Part shown: piece after piece, positions 53,717 to 64,000 of the stretch
Numbering within the stretch: position 1 is the first letter of the stretch
Layout: every line of letters starts with the position of its first letter
NCBI GenBank assembly: GCA_964036295.1
Contig: OZ038462.1
Coordinates: 10,464,440-10,528,439, forward strand
Reading direction: 5' to 3'
Length of the DNA stretch: 64,000 bases
Source of the DNA: Plumapathes pennacea
Taxonomy: Eukaryota; Cnidaria; Anthozoa; Antipatharia; Myriopathidae
The notes under the pieces: generated by a model
Seen by the model: the letters and a program-made list of their open reading frames with translations, nothing else
What the model was told of the DNA's origin: nothing
The model's database searches: none
Made by a program: the position numbers and the translations under genes

Positions 53717-54617
53717 ATGACAGTTGTGGACATTTATTTTTCATGTTTGCATCGGAACATTCGTTTGTAACTGTCTCATGACAGTTAAGGGAGCCATGTC
53801 ACTGCAGCAGTGTGCAGTGCAATGAACTCTTTGTATTGTTAGTTTGCTGCTTGCTCCCATTTTCTTAAGCTGCGTTCTTTAGGGCCTGCGGATTCTCTGT
53901 ATCGCTTGGTAACCTCCCCACGTGGTTGGAGAGACGCCATTTTTCTTGTTTGGCAAAGCACATTTCCAATTGTAATCCAGGTTCAATCTTCCCCTAGTGA
54001 ACCCACTCAATTGTTATCTTGAGTGAACCCATGAAACCGAGAGGAAAGTTTCAGCAGCGTGGTTCATTTATGAATAACAGTCCGGGGGCTGCCACGACGA
54101 AAGTTCTGAGCGGCAGTAACAGAAAGTTTCAATGTTGAAATTGGCGCCACCTGCTCTAATACTTCTTATGATTCCAGAAAGATCTACAAGGCTAACACGC
54201 AGACAGAGTGGAATAACTTCAGGGACCGCTCTTTGAGTGGTTTTGGCCAATATAGTCTAACTGGTAAGTAATATAGTAATAAAAGTCACCTTAGATATAG
54301 GCAGAATACCAGAAACTTTGCTCGTCCCGAGGTCTCAGATTTTTTGTCACATTAAAACAAGAAGCCAAATTTGATATTCATAGTCAATATCAACGTCAGA
54401 AGTAGCACAGAGATGCACTGATGCGAAGGGGGCTAGTTCAATATATTTTACTCCCGCATCCAGTCTTCTAAGGCAATAAATTGCGTCTATTTAGAAGAGA
54501 AAAGGGGGAGGGTTTAACCTCCAGGGCATTTTACTGTTTACTGTTTCAGCCACGACATCAATTTGGGAAATTACGCTGAATCAACACATTTACTTTTGCA
54601 TCAATCTGTTTTTACAG
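53717..54617. other. BEL/Pao 3' flank and spacer
   Basis: No gene is supported. A possible 3' LTR start at about 53796 was not matched to anything. Confidence 0.4.
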
Positions 54618-57600
54618 TACAGCTCCACGAGATCAAATATAACAAAATACAAGGCATTCCAATCAGTCGAGGAAAACATCTTGAGGACCGTACAAACGGG
54701 ACGAACGTGTGAAAAAAGGTGAAGACCTCTTGCAGAAACTTCGCGACTACAGGGGGCCTATTAATGAATTCAAGTATCAAAGGCTGGAGGAACAAAAAAA
54801 ACTTTTTCAAAAGTTTAAGGGAGGTGAGTTGAAATCAGATTCCAATTACTTTCAGCTGGCTAGCAGCAATATTAATATTGATTTATCACTATCATTACGA
54901 CAGTACAAGCTTTTACTCTTTTCCGATTACTACTTTGTTGTCTTTCTTTTTAAAAAATGTGAGCTGTAAAATGTAACTATAGGGTACAACAAGGTTGTTG
55001 TTGCTGTTGTTGACTGAAATATACCATCATTTACAGATGTCGAAAGCTGTTATCTGGGCACACAGGCTCTTACTGAAATTCACATTGTGTGTGGACGATG
55101 TGGGACAACCAGAGTGGTAAACCGGCTAAGATACCATCCCCATTTCACAAAAAGTAAGTAATGCTCTGAAAACCATATTTGGAGGGTGAACATGGTCATA
55201 GCCAGATTAACCAAGTAGAGGGGCGACTAAGTCACTACACTTGGAAAACAATATTCCAAAACCACACAAACCCTGGCCAATTAAGACAAAATCAGTCTGT
55301 CGTAAAATGTCAAGATTAATGATGGGGCATGCAGGATATGAAATAAGACGAGTTTTACGGTGTGTTGTTCGTGCAGCTAGAACTATAACTTTATGCTTTG
55401 AACTATAAGAAAGGACAGGCGCAATTGGCGTCTAAAAAGGAAAGAAATTTACATAAATAAGAACAGAAAGCAGATATGGGTATTGACCTAACTTGTTCGT
55501 ACCTTTTTTACAATTATATGTAAATTTTTTGTTTAACAGATCACTGGAAGAGCTGCAAGGTTGTTAAGTGAGGTGACATAAGAGATGTCAATTCAAGGCT
55601 GCAAAACCAGACTGCAGAGTAAGAAATGACATTTCTCTTGTAATGGAATGCAGTGGACACAGGAAAAAATAGCATTCCAATAATGGACAATAATTGGTGT
55701 ATCATAGGTATATCATTGGAATTACAACAAGGTATCCCAATATTGGAAAATGGTTACACACACCTTGCAGTTGAATTTACCACTGACATAAGTACCATTT
55801 ATTGTTATGCTAAATTAAATGAATGAATGATACAATACAGACAGAGGTCAATTCCTAAGGGCTGCACACATCGTGAATATAGTGCAGTCCCAAGAATGAC
55901 ATCCTGTCAATTTTGCTAATAACCATTTGTTCTTATTGATGAATGATGATAGGAAAGCTATGATCATTAGAAGAGCAGCTGTACTGTGGCCGGGGAACGC
56001 CAAAGTCCAATTTCAAATCAATGAAGCAAACAAGCTAAAACTAGAAGAGCTAGTCTCCCAGCTGGAACAAACATGCTCTATACCAGAGCTTGGATTTAAC
56101 AGAGGTATCCCTAAACTCAGCAAAGTAATTTCTGTTACAATTTATCAATGCATTTCAGGAACCTGTTACTGTATCTTCTCTGTGACAGGATAATCAGAAT
56201 TTTCTTCTAGGCTTCTAATAATATTCTTGTTAATAATGAAGCATCCTAAGATCTTGTCAATATTGTTTGTTTTATTATCAACTACAGACAGTATCCGCAA
56301 GCATATTCTACAATGGGCCCATGAAAAGAACCGTAGGATATCAAAAAGCCATAACTTTGAAGTAACATTAACTTATACATGTAACTGTAGAGTCTTTCCT
56401 TTTAAAATTTCAAATCTTGTCATAAAGTTAATAATTAGTTTTTTTTATTAATTTGTGAGAATAGGTCAAATCACCGCCAGCAAAACGGGCCAAAAAGATA
56501 CTTTCAGGCAGCAGCACAGAAAAGAAGGTGAAGGTATGTGTTAAATGACCAGAAGGATGAACAATTATGTAATTACAAATGTACTCAGGTGTACTCAGGT
56601 GGAAGGCACAAAGTCTTTAAATGGGCATGGTTATTCTGTCTTTTTTCATCTTTGGGTTGCTGATTGTGCACTTTGGATGGTGATTGGTTTGTGACAACTT
56701 TGCTGTCCTTTTGTCACCAACCCAGCATTAACAAATTTCTTTCAGTTCTATTCTTGGCCAAAACATCGTGGTTTTTATTTTGAAAAACCAGCCAGAAGGC
56801 TTGTTCTACCCCACAAAATATTGAGCCAAGGCATGTTGTCAGAGAACCTTCTCGTTCTAGGCCTAAAATTGACACAAAAGTTTGTACCTAGTGTAATCCA
56901 GGATTAGCCTAATTGTGCTTTGAAAAACCAGGCCCTGGACTGATGGACTGAAATCTGAGTTGCCCTTTGGACTCTGGGCTGCACTTCAAAATGGAATTCC
57001 AACCTTGATTAGTACATCAATGCACTGGGGTGTCAATTGTTGCGGCCAAATACGTTTTTGGTTAGTTCCGTCGCAACCCATATTTCCATATTTGGTAGGC
57101 AGCGTGTCGCGACGCGAGGAGGACTGGGTCAGATTTGAGGAGGGACATGTTTTATTTTGTTTTGGATTTAGTCGCGATTGTTTGTTCGCCGATAGTTTGG
57201 TTTACGTGCTCTAATACATTTGTAAGTACTGTTTTCGTTTCGTTTTAGTCGGACTTCAGTCTTGTAATATTCGTGTTATGTTTTAGGAACCGTCCTGTCG
57301 AGAAGCAACAATAAAGACGTATTGTTTGACGTTCTCAGGGAGCGCGTTCGTTTATTAGAGTCGACGTGGTCGAAGCCACATCAATGTAGTAGAATGAATT
57401 TCAACAAATTAATGTACAGAAAATGGCCCAAGTACACTGGTGAGACCAGTCTTGTTACACTTTGTTACACATTCTCATCATATTTAAACTTGTGAGTTCC
57501 ATAGATAGGTGTAACAACAGTTAATGGTTTGGACCCGTAATGTACATTATGGATGGATAGACAAAATAAGAGTTATGGCTAAGTATGTTTTTTCTGCCAC

Positions 57601-58162
57601 TTATATAATACTGTCAATGTAATTTAATATTGATAATTCATTTAATGTGTTTTCCTTTATAGATGATGATGATGCACCTGTAATTGCTGAGGACCTGACC
57701 TTTCCCAGTGGAAATATAAGTGACATCAGTCAGAGAAGTACCAAGGTGGTTATTTTGAAAGCATTCGAGGTGAATTCACTGCAAAACTTAACTGTCAAAG
57801 ATCATTTGCAGCTTCTGGGTAAAAAGCTCAAGGTAAAGACAAGGTCACTGAGCAAATATGCAATGTTAGGTCCCCTTGCTAAGGGTTTGATAAGTCAGAA
57901 TTACGTCAAACCAAAAGATCAAAGAACAGTTGATTATCTCAGTCTAAGCGGGGATGATTTGATTTTGCTAAAAGGCATCCCTGTAGGTACAAAGAATGAT
58001 GGTGGTGGTGACATTCTTTCATTACAATATACTGGTAATGATGATTGCAGTAGCCTGTCACCAAAGAATAAGAATGATGATGGTGGTGACGCTGACATTC
58101 TTTCATCACAAAGTAATAGTAATGATGATTACAGTAGCTTGTCACCACCTGAAAGTGATTGA
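54618..58162 (+). CDS. Multi-exon gene of unknown function
   Basis: Seven exons can be chained mostly in phase: 54618-54823 (with one frame irregularity near 54710), 55037-55153, 55540-55567, 55953-56104, 56288-56361, 56465-56533 and 57661-58162, ending TGA 58160-58162. The join into the last exon is one base out of phase, so a small exon between 56534 and 57660 is probably missing. The second and third exons give CGRCGTTRVVNRL then H and HWKSCKVVK, a C-x2-C...H...C set like a zinc site split by an intron. Next are a helical KVQFQINEANKLKLEELVSQ, a basic nuclear-localisation-like segment (PPAKRAKKILSGSSTEKKVK) and an acidic C terminus with a duplicated DGG..DILS..S..NDD(C/Y)SSLSP motif. A putative solo LTR lies in the last intron. 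I do not recognise the protein; it may be a nuclear host protein. Confidence 0.5.
57021..57380. repeat. Putative solo LTR in an intron
   Basis: Starts TGCACTGGGG, ends AAGCCACA, flanked by TCAA on both sides (57017-57020 and 57381-57384). It contains AATAAAGACG near 57311, like a polyadenylation signal, and a pyrimidine-rich promoter-like stretch, but no ORF or primer site. Limits are tentative because a longer direct repeat ACATCAATG also spans the edges. Confidence 0.5.
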
Positions 58163-58564
58163 TCTGTGTGAGGTTCAGGATGTAAACCTGCTTTCCAAGT
58201 CTGTTCATCTTAATAGAATAAGGTCATGAAAGAAAGTTGATTTTCATTATTGGCACATGTTTCATATTTTACACAGCTAATATGAGAAAATCTTGCTTTT
58301 TTCCCAAAGACTGCCAAGAAAATTTTGCAGTAATCACAATTATATTCAGTTGGTAGGTTGTGATCATTGTGTTCGAGATGTTCATATTAATGGTGTTGAT
58401 CTTCTGTTGAACGTTTACAAGCAATTTTAATGGTGGTACACAGCTATAGTCATGGTTGTAATAAAAGTATCAGAAGTATCTATTTATGTAGCTACAACAC
58501 TTTTCCGTAGGGGATGGACTATTAAGTCCCCTCTGGCACCAGTAACTTATTTCCTCCCATTCAC
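58163..58564. other. Spacer after the unknown gene
   Basis: AT-rich, no gene. It presumably holds the 3' untranslated end of the upstream gene; the gypsy coding signal begins at about 58.6 kb. Confidence 0.4.
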
Positions 58565-58626
58565 AAGGTTGCCACAATCCCAAATGATCCAAATTCAAAG
58601 AGTTTACATAATTTACATAATTCAAA

Positions 58627-59089
58627 CTCCAGCGGGAATCCAACAGTAAACAAGTTCGAAGGGAAACCAGCGTTCCAAAAGGAACTCAAACCCGACAAAG
58701 AGAGCCATGTGATCAAGTGCAGTCGCTGTGACGGTAAGCACAATCCCACTGAATGCCGTTTTAAAGATGCAAAGTGTCATGCTTGTGGGAAAGTGGGCCA
58801 TATTTCCCGAGCCTGTCGTAGTAAAGACAAAGGGGCCCAGCAGTCACCACAAAAAACACGGGGACATAGATCACACAAACCCCAGCCAATCCATAATGTT
58901 CTTGAGGGAGAGAGAGAAGTGGAGAATGACTGCATAACAGGAGCATATTCTATGTTCGCCTTTGGTGTTGATGTTAAGATTAATGGTAAACCCCTAAAGA
59001 TGGAAATAGATACAGGAGCTTCTCTGTCCGTGATAAGTAACAAGATGTACCAACAGTTGTGGGGCAAAAGCAAGCCACCACCACTGGCT
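58627..59089 (+). pseudogene. Gypsy gag zinc knuckles and protease
   Basis: Two knuckles, CSRCDGKHNPTEC and CHACGKVGHISRAC, precede a basic linker and the protease, whose active site reads KMEIDTGASLSVISN (about 58995-59040). The catalytic D-T-G is intact. The frame is cut at 59089 by a 506-bp MITE and resumes at 59605. The gag capsid part is not recognisable upstream. Confidence 0.85.
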
Positions 59090-59595
59090 TAGCCTGCGAA
59101 ACAGGCCCGTGTAGCGTCCGTTGGCCGCGCTCAGTTGTCCGCGCGTGGTCGGCAAGAGGGGGTTGTGTAGCGTCCAAAGAGGGGAATACAAGGGCCTGCA
59201 ATCAGCTCTTATGCAAATGAATTCAGCCCCCAAATTAATTTTGACAACCTGTCACAAAACCGACCAATCAGAAACACACCAGAAATGTTCCCACAGTTGA
59301 TCAAGCTGTCAAAACAAATTCTCTCGTGTGCACGTGTGCAGACTTTGTACTTCATCTGGTATTTATCAAACATTTTGACACATTCCAAGCCGAGTATTGA
59401 CCAATCAGTATTTTCCGTTCAGAATCTGAATGTGAATACTCAAATCATAGAGGCGGTTGCAGGCCCTTGTATACACGTCGCCCCAGACTCCAACGGGGCC
59501 ACAAATCCTCACCCTAGACTCCGACGCGGCCATAAAACGATTCAACGTTCCAACTGCTCGTGAAAAACAAACCCTAGGGCCTGTTTTGCAGGCTA
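59090..59595. mobile_element. MuDR-like MITE, 9-bp duplication
   Basis: Inverted ends TAGCCTGCGAAACAGGCCC and, read inward from the right, TAGCCTGCAAAACAGGCCC. Flanked by CCACTGGCT at 59081-59089 and 59596-59604, a perfect 9-bp duplication within the gypsy protease gene. A GTGTAGCGTCC motif occurs twice near the left end. No ORF. The 9-bp duplication is typical of MuDR-like elements. Confidence 0.88.
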
Positions 59596-59604
59596 CCACT
59601 GGCT

Positions 59605-60897
59605 AAGGGAGGTGTGGTACTATGCACTTACACAGGGGAGGAGGTGAATCCAAAGGGTTCAGCAGAAGTCATGGCATCGTATGAAGGAAAAGAATACTGA
59701 TTGCCTTTAGTGGTAGTATGGGGAGATGGTCCAGCTCTTCTTGGGAGAAACTGGTTAGAAGAGATTAACCTGAACTGGCGGGGGATCAAACACCTCACCA
59801 TACACAAGAAGCAGCTAGATGAGATTTTGGGGAACTATGCAGAGCTGTTTAAAGAAGGCCTGGGTACGCTTAAAGGGACAACTGATGAAGGAGCACCTGG
59901 GTAACCTGAAGGCAGTGTTCAAGTTGAATGCCTTGGCCACAGAGTCGACAAGGAAGGTTTCCACCCAGTCGAAGCTAAAGTCCAAGCCATTAAGGATGCC
60001 CCGACACCCACCAATGTCACTGAACTGAAGTCCTTCCTGGGGATGGTCAACTTCTACGGCAAATTTCTAGCCAATCTGGCGTCCACGCTGGAACCATTGC
60101 ACAAACTTTTGCAGGAGATACAGTGGAAGTGGACCAAACACCAACAAGGTGCATTCCAAGCAGCCAAAGACCTGCTAAGCTCGTCACAGCTGTTGGTACA
60201 CTATGACCTGCAGAAGGAGATAGTGGTGTCAAGCGATGCATCACCCTACGGAGTAGGAGCAGTACTTGCACAGGTGATGCAAGATGGTTCTGAGAAACCT
60301 ATTGCCTATGCTTCAAGGCCACTCTATAAGGCCGAGAGAGGATACTCCCAATTAGACAAGGAAGCTCTAGCGGTACTGTTTGCTGTAAAGAAGTACCACC
60401 AGTTCCTATATGGCCGCCATTTCAAGGTCTTTATAGACCATAAGCCACTCCTGGGGCTACTCAACAGAGGAAAAGGCTACCCCACTCATGGCATCAAGCA
60501 GAATGCAGAGGTGGGCATTGACATTGTACGAGCTTACGAGTACGAGCTAGTTTACAGACTGGGAAAGGAGAACAGCAATGCAGATGCCTTGAGCCGATTG
60601 CCACTCCCAGAGACCCTACAGGAAACACCAGTACCTGGCGACATCATCTACTTGATGGAGAACCTAGCCACTACCCCAGTTGATGCAACAAAAGTTAAGC
60701 AGTGGACAGCTCGTGACCCAGTGATGTCCCAAGTGCTGCAATTCGTGTTGCAGGGATGGCCCTCAGCAGTGGAGGACACGACCCTGAAACTTCACACGGC
60801 GAAACGAGCTGAGTGTCCATGCTGGGTGCCTCCTGTGGGGATTGCGCATTGTAATACCCCCTCGGGGAAAAGAGGAAGTCATGAATGTACTCCATGA
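59605..60897 (+). pseudogene. Gypsy RT remnant and RNase H
   Basis: After the MITE the protease-RT linker reads LLGRNWLEEINLNW, with TGA 59698-59700 before it. Near 59904 the reading jumps from the RT beginning to its very end (KSFLGMVNFYGKFLANLAST), so the palm with the catalytic Y-x-D-D is deleted. RNase H follows with D in VVSSDASPYGVGAVLAQ, E in LDKEALAVLFAVKKYHQFLY, and D in FKVFIDHKPLLGLL. It loses frame near 60840, where the integrase frame takes over. Confidence 0.85.
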
Positions 60898-61636
60898 AAC
60901 ACACCCGGGTATCAACAGGATGAAAGGATTAGCACGCAGCTATGTCTGGCGGCCGAAGATGGATGCAGCCCTGGAAGAGAAAGTGAAGAGCTGTGAGGTG
61001 TGCCAAGAACACCAAAAGAATCCAGCCCCAGCACCGTTACACCCCTGGGAATGGCCGAGCCACCCATGGTCCAGGGTACACATCAATTATGCAGGTCCTT
61101 TCATGGGAAAGATGTTCCTTATCATAATTGATGCTCATTCCAAATGGCTGGATGTGCACTGTGTAAATTCCGCCCTGACAGAGACAACCATTGAGAGGCT
61201 CAGGACCTTTGCCACTCATGGCCTACCGGAGATGTTGGTGTCTGACAATGGTTGTCTTCACAAGTGGTGAATTCAAATAGTTCATGCTGAGAAACGGCAT
61301 ACAACATGTGACATCAGCACCTTACCACCCCTCCTCAAATGGCTTAGCAAAGAGAGCAGTGCAAACTTTCAAGCGAGGGATGAAGAAACAAGGGCGAGGG
61401 AGCATCGAGACCAAGTTCACTCGTTTCTTGCTGAGCTATTGGATTACACCCGTCAACTACAGGCGAATCGCCCGCCCAGCTACATTGGGGCCGCAGCCTG
61501 AGGTCACATCTGGATCTTTTCAGACCAAATGTCGGGACAGAAGAGCCAACACGACCAGCATAGCCGGTCATGACAACTGGAGGTTGGAGATACAGTTCAA
61601 ATACGCAACTACTCTGAAAACCGTAAGTGGCAGCCT
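60842..61636 (+). pseudogene. Gypsy integrase with mutated catalytic residues
   Basis: The zinc module (HETHPGINRMKGLARSYVW, CEVCQEH) is intact. In the core the first acidic position reads HINYAGPF (N in place of D), the second is kept in MLVSDNG, and the third reads SNGLAKRAVQ (K in place of E). Stops lie at about 61268 and further frame changes follow. The integrase could not be catalytic even if the frames were continuous. Confidence 0.85.
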
Positions 61637-61639
61637 GGT

Positions 61640-61945
61640 ATGATCATCAAAGACACTGGCCCAGTATCTGCTAAGGTGGAGTTGGAGGATGGTGCTATTG
61701 TGAGGAGACACCATGATCAGTTATTGGCCCGTCCAACACGACCTGTGGAGAACCCAGTGCCAGTATCACTGCCATTACCACCTGAGATCGTAGCCGAAGA
61801 TTCCTCTGAAGGTAGTCCACCAAAGATTGTTGGTCCAGAGTATGAGGAGACAGTACCCCCACCATTGACTGAACCTGCTGCAGAAAAAACACCTACACGG
61901 CGCTACCCAGCAAGGGAACATAAGCCGCCGGCACGTTACCAATGA
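61640..61945 (+). pseudogene. Gypsy pol C-terminal tail
   Basis: Starts DTGPVSAKVELEDGAIVRRH, a typical end of integrase with an HHDQL motif, followed by a proline- and glutamate-rich tail (PTRRYPAREHKPPARYQ) to the stop at 61943-61945. Confidence 0.75.
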
Positions 61946-62055
61946 GAACTCGTTTAAGATAAAGACAGGATTGTGACTTTGATAGGGACTGATTCTAAGT
62001 CTGCCCAAGTTTCGTTTAGTTTGAGTTTTTGAAGTGTAAGACTAGGGGGGAGGAA

Positions 62056-62167
62056 TGTAGAGTCCTGAGAACTAGTTTGAGAGATCACGTGATCAAGGAT
62101 TGATTGATGTTAGTCGAACCATGTGCTTAATGTTTTGTGATTAAAGTGTTTATTTCAATACACTACA
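62056..62167 (+). repeat. Putative gypsy 3' LTR
   Basis: Begins TGTAGAGTCCTGAG directly after the purine tract AGGGGGGAGGAA and ends CACTACA. At 112 bp it is unusually short, so it may be truncated. It is followed after 8 bp by the start codon of a DIRS-type gag. Confidence 0.5.
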
Positions 62168-62175
62168 GGAACAAG

Positions 62176-63415
62176 ATGCAAAATAAGTTCAATCTGTCCG
62201 TCCAAGACAAACTTCAGGAAATAGCAGAGGCCAACACGCTCCTGGAAGCACGGACCACCACCGAAGAAGGTATGCTGTTGATCGCAGAAAGAAATAAACA
62301 CATCATGATCGCCGACAAGGATGGCTGGGATACGGTCGAACTGTACATCAACGACCCTCTTGCTGTAGATGATGATGACGAGAAAAAGATCAAGAGGGCT
62401 CAAAAGGAAGCAGAGCAGCTCAGGGAAAAGAAGAGAAAGGAGGACTCACGGTTTTGTAAAAATAAACTGTTCACGAAACCAGGTTTCAATAAAAGCCTCG
62501 ACAGTAGCCCAAGCACTTCCGGTCCACGGAACAGCCAAACCCAGCGTGTTGTCAACTGGTCCTCACCGTCGGACCGGAAATCATCCTTTCGGTGTTTTCG
62601 ATGCCAGAAACCTGGACACTTTCAGAGGGATTGCATGGCACCGGGCAGGACCCAGTGATGTTGATTTTGTATCAAGTTCGACTTGGTACAAGGATGACAA
62701 GTGAGACAAGGATGTTCTGTGTGAAGACAATGCTCTTCGTGAAGACGAGATCCTGTGGGACAACAACGTTCTGTGTGAGGACAATGTCTTGTGTGAGGAT
62801 AATGTTTTGTGTGAGAACGACATTCAGTCGGACTTTGATGAAGATCGGGGTTCATGTGAAGTTCGTGGCTGGCTTAGGAAACACATTCAATTTTGGAGAG
62901 ACATTGGGGCTTCACAATGGGTTCTTGATGTCATCAGTAAAGGTTACTATCTGCCTTTCATTGCTGATCAATTGAAGAAATGCTTTAACAATCATGCCAG
63001 TGCAGCTCAACATGTAGAATTTGTGGAGGATGTTATATTGAAACTCCTGGATACTAGCAGTGTATTGGAGGTTGATCAAGAGTACATCCACATTTCTAGT
63101 CCCTTGGGAGTTGTTCCCAAAAAGAATAACAAGCTTCGCCTCATTTTGGATCTGCGGTATCTTAACCACCATCTGGCCTCCTTCAAGGTTAGATATGAGG
63201 ACTTGAAAGTAGCCTCAGAACTTCTGGATCAAGGAGATTGGTTTTTCACTTTCGATCTACTCAGTGGCTACCACCACATTGACATTGAAGAGAAACATAG
63301 ACCGTACTTGGGTTTCTCCCACATGGTTGAAGGAACAGAGAGATTCTTTGTATTTGCTTCTCTCCCATTTGGCCTCAGTACAGCTCCCTATGTGTTTACA
63401 AAGATTGGGGGCTAG
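62176..63415 (+). pseudogene. DIRS-type gag and RT fragment
   Basis: ATG 62176 opens MQNKFNLSVQDKLQEIAEAN, a gag-like protein with a KKIKRAQKEAEQLREKKRKE coil and a CCHC knuckle (CFRCQKPGHFQRDC), ending TGA 62656-62658. In another frame come tandem NVLCED repeats (62725-62825), then VRGWLRKHIQFWRDIGASQW, GYYLPF, SPLGVVPKKNNKLRLILDLR, FFTFDLLSGYHHIDIEE and FASLPFGLSTAPYVFTK. These RT blocks are those of DIRS/Ngaro elements rather than gypsy. The sequence stops before the Y-x-D-D box, at TAG 63413-63415, and no tyrosine recombinase follows. Confidence 0.75.
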
Positions 63416-64000
63416 GATACGCCACCGCAAGTGTCTCAGTCACTGTTTAGGAACTGAGAAGACTGCTATAATTGTGTGTTATAATTTGAAGCTATTTGTG
63501 AGGCAGGATATTTTCAAATAAAGATGGTTTTAATGTAGCATTCTGCTTTTTATAATTTTTTTTTTTTTTACAAAAGCGAAGAAATAGAAGATGAATCCCA
63601 GTGGATTCCACAAGTACCTCTGGGAGCTCCGGGAGTGGAGAAGACAGTGTTGGTGATGGATTTGTGTAAGTTTGCAGTTATGTGATCATTATTGTAAGGA
63701 CCAGATATCTCGCTGACACACAGACAGTCTTTCACAGCTCAACCAGCATGTTCTGACGATGTTTGAATTGGGAAAATGTTACTTGTTTATAATTTTCACA
63801 TGACAGACTAGTAACTAATAGTGTTGACCAATATGTAATTCCATAATTTTTCTATAGCGTGCAGATGTTTGGAACAGCTGGATCCGGTTGTAGTGGCTCT
63901 ACAAAAGGAGATGAAAAGTGGGAGCCTCCCACGCGACCATTTTTTATGAAGTTATAAAAAACGCACTGGAGTTTGCTAAGAAGTCAGGGGATCCAACAAA
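63416..64000 (+). other. Possible host exons at the right edge
   Basis: A stretch from about 63580 ending at a donor-like GTAAGT (63665) and a second from about 63859, after TTTTTCTATAG, read in one phase as STSGSSGSGEDSVGDGF and in another as ACRCLEQLDPVVVALQKEMK and YEVIKNALEFAKKSGDP. The latter looks coding with a frame break between the two parts. The window ends before this can be resolved. A T run lies at 63560-63570. Confidence 0.35.

Larger units (their letters stand above)
58565..62167 (+). mobile_element. Ty3/gypsy element, 5' end lost
   Basis: In order: gag zinc knuckles, aspartic protease, a MuDR-like MITE insertion, protease-RT linker, an RT with most of its core deleted, RNase H, integrase, C-terminal tail, purine tract and a short 3' LTR. 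No 5' LTR and no gag upstream of the knuckles were found. Many stops and frame changes. Confidence 0.85.

Noticed and set aside
53796..54000. 3' LTR of the BEL/Pao element
   Set aside because: TGTCACTGCAGCAG follows a purine tract but shares nothing visible with the 5' LTR at 43180-43424, so I did not call it.
57939..58208. Histidine-rich minus-strand frame
   Set aside because: Complement of the acidic GAT-rich tail of the plus-strand gene.
1..64000. CRISPR arrays, bacterial operons, prophage or defence islands
   Set aside because: No spacer-repeat arrays, ribosome-binding-site organised operons or bacterial-type genes; tandem repeats here lack unique spacers and the genes are split by introns.

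Overview
The window looks like a transposon-dense stretch of an animal nuclear genome, most probably an anthozoan cnidarian (stony coral or sea anemone). This is an inference from content: split genes with GT-AG introns, no bacterial-type operons, AT-rich spacers, and a mix of Ty3/gypsy, BEL/Pao, DIRS, Penelope-like, Helitron, PIF/Harbinger, Kolobok-type and MuDR-like sequence. I could not search any database. Few stretches look like host genes: spliced BEN-like exons at 10.6-12.3 kb, an unrecognised multi-exon gene at 54.6-58.2 kb, and perhaps the exon pair at the right edge. Nearly everything else is mobile DNA, mostly broken by stops, frameshifts, deletions and nested insertions.

Layout. 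2.7-8.0 kb: Helitron-type gene on the minus strand (intron, PIF1-type helicase, OTU-like tail) without its Rep domain. 8.0-8.4 kb: ~190-bp tandem repeats. 8.4-10.5 kb: 3' half of a gypsy element followed directly by a CATAAG-hexamer foldback element. 10.6-12.3 kb: BEN-like exons. 14.1-14.8 kb: GC-rich minisatellite. 15.0-16.9 kb: decayed THAP-domain transposase. 19.2-21.9 kb: decayed Penelope-like element with a hammerhead ribozyme fold. 22.2-23.7 kb: gene fragment cut by a Myb/SANT-bearing element. 24.0-29.0 kb: element X1, with a hammerhead-bearing retrozyme-like repeat in its intron. 29.0-30.8 kb: seven tRNA-like genes in an inverted array of 253-bp units. 31.1-35.0 kb: gypsy debris split by a 1976-bp TIR element carrying a RecQ-like helicase and a zinc-binding ORF. 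35.1-40.2 kb: a small and a nearly intact Harbinger element, the latter inserted in one copy of a 615-bp duplication. 41.9-53.9 kb: gypsy gag truncated by a BEL/Pao element, itself split by element X2, a composite MITE unit and a YqaJ exonuclease fragment. 54.6-58.2 kb: unrecognised gene with a putative solo LTR. 58.6-62.2 kb: gypsy element with a MuDR-like MITE. 62.2-63.4 kb: DIRS-type gag/RT fragment.

The strongest candidate for something undescribed is the pair X1 (24020-28956) and X2 (45537-49602). They share CAC(A/G)CTGGGA termini, an apparent 3-bp target duplication, a large plus-strand gene A and a small convergent gene B that starts about 70-80 bp inside the right end. I recognise neither protein. 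Next come the tandem hammerhead repeat with a 15-bp target-site-like duplication inside X1, and the palindromic tRNA array bounded by a 13-bp direct repeat.
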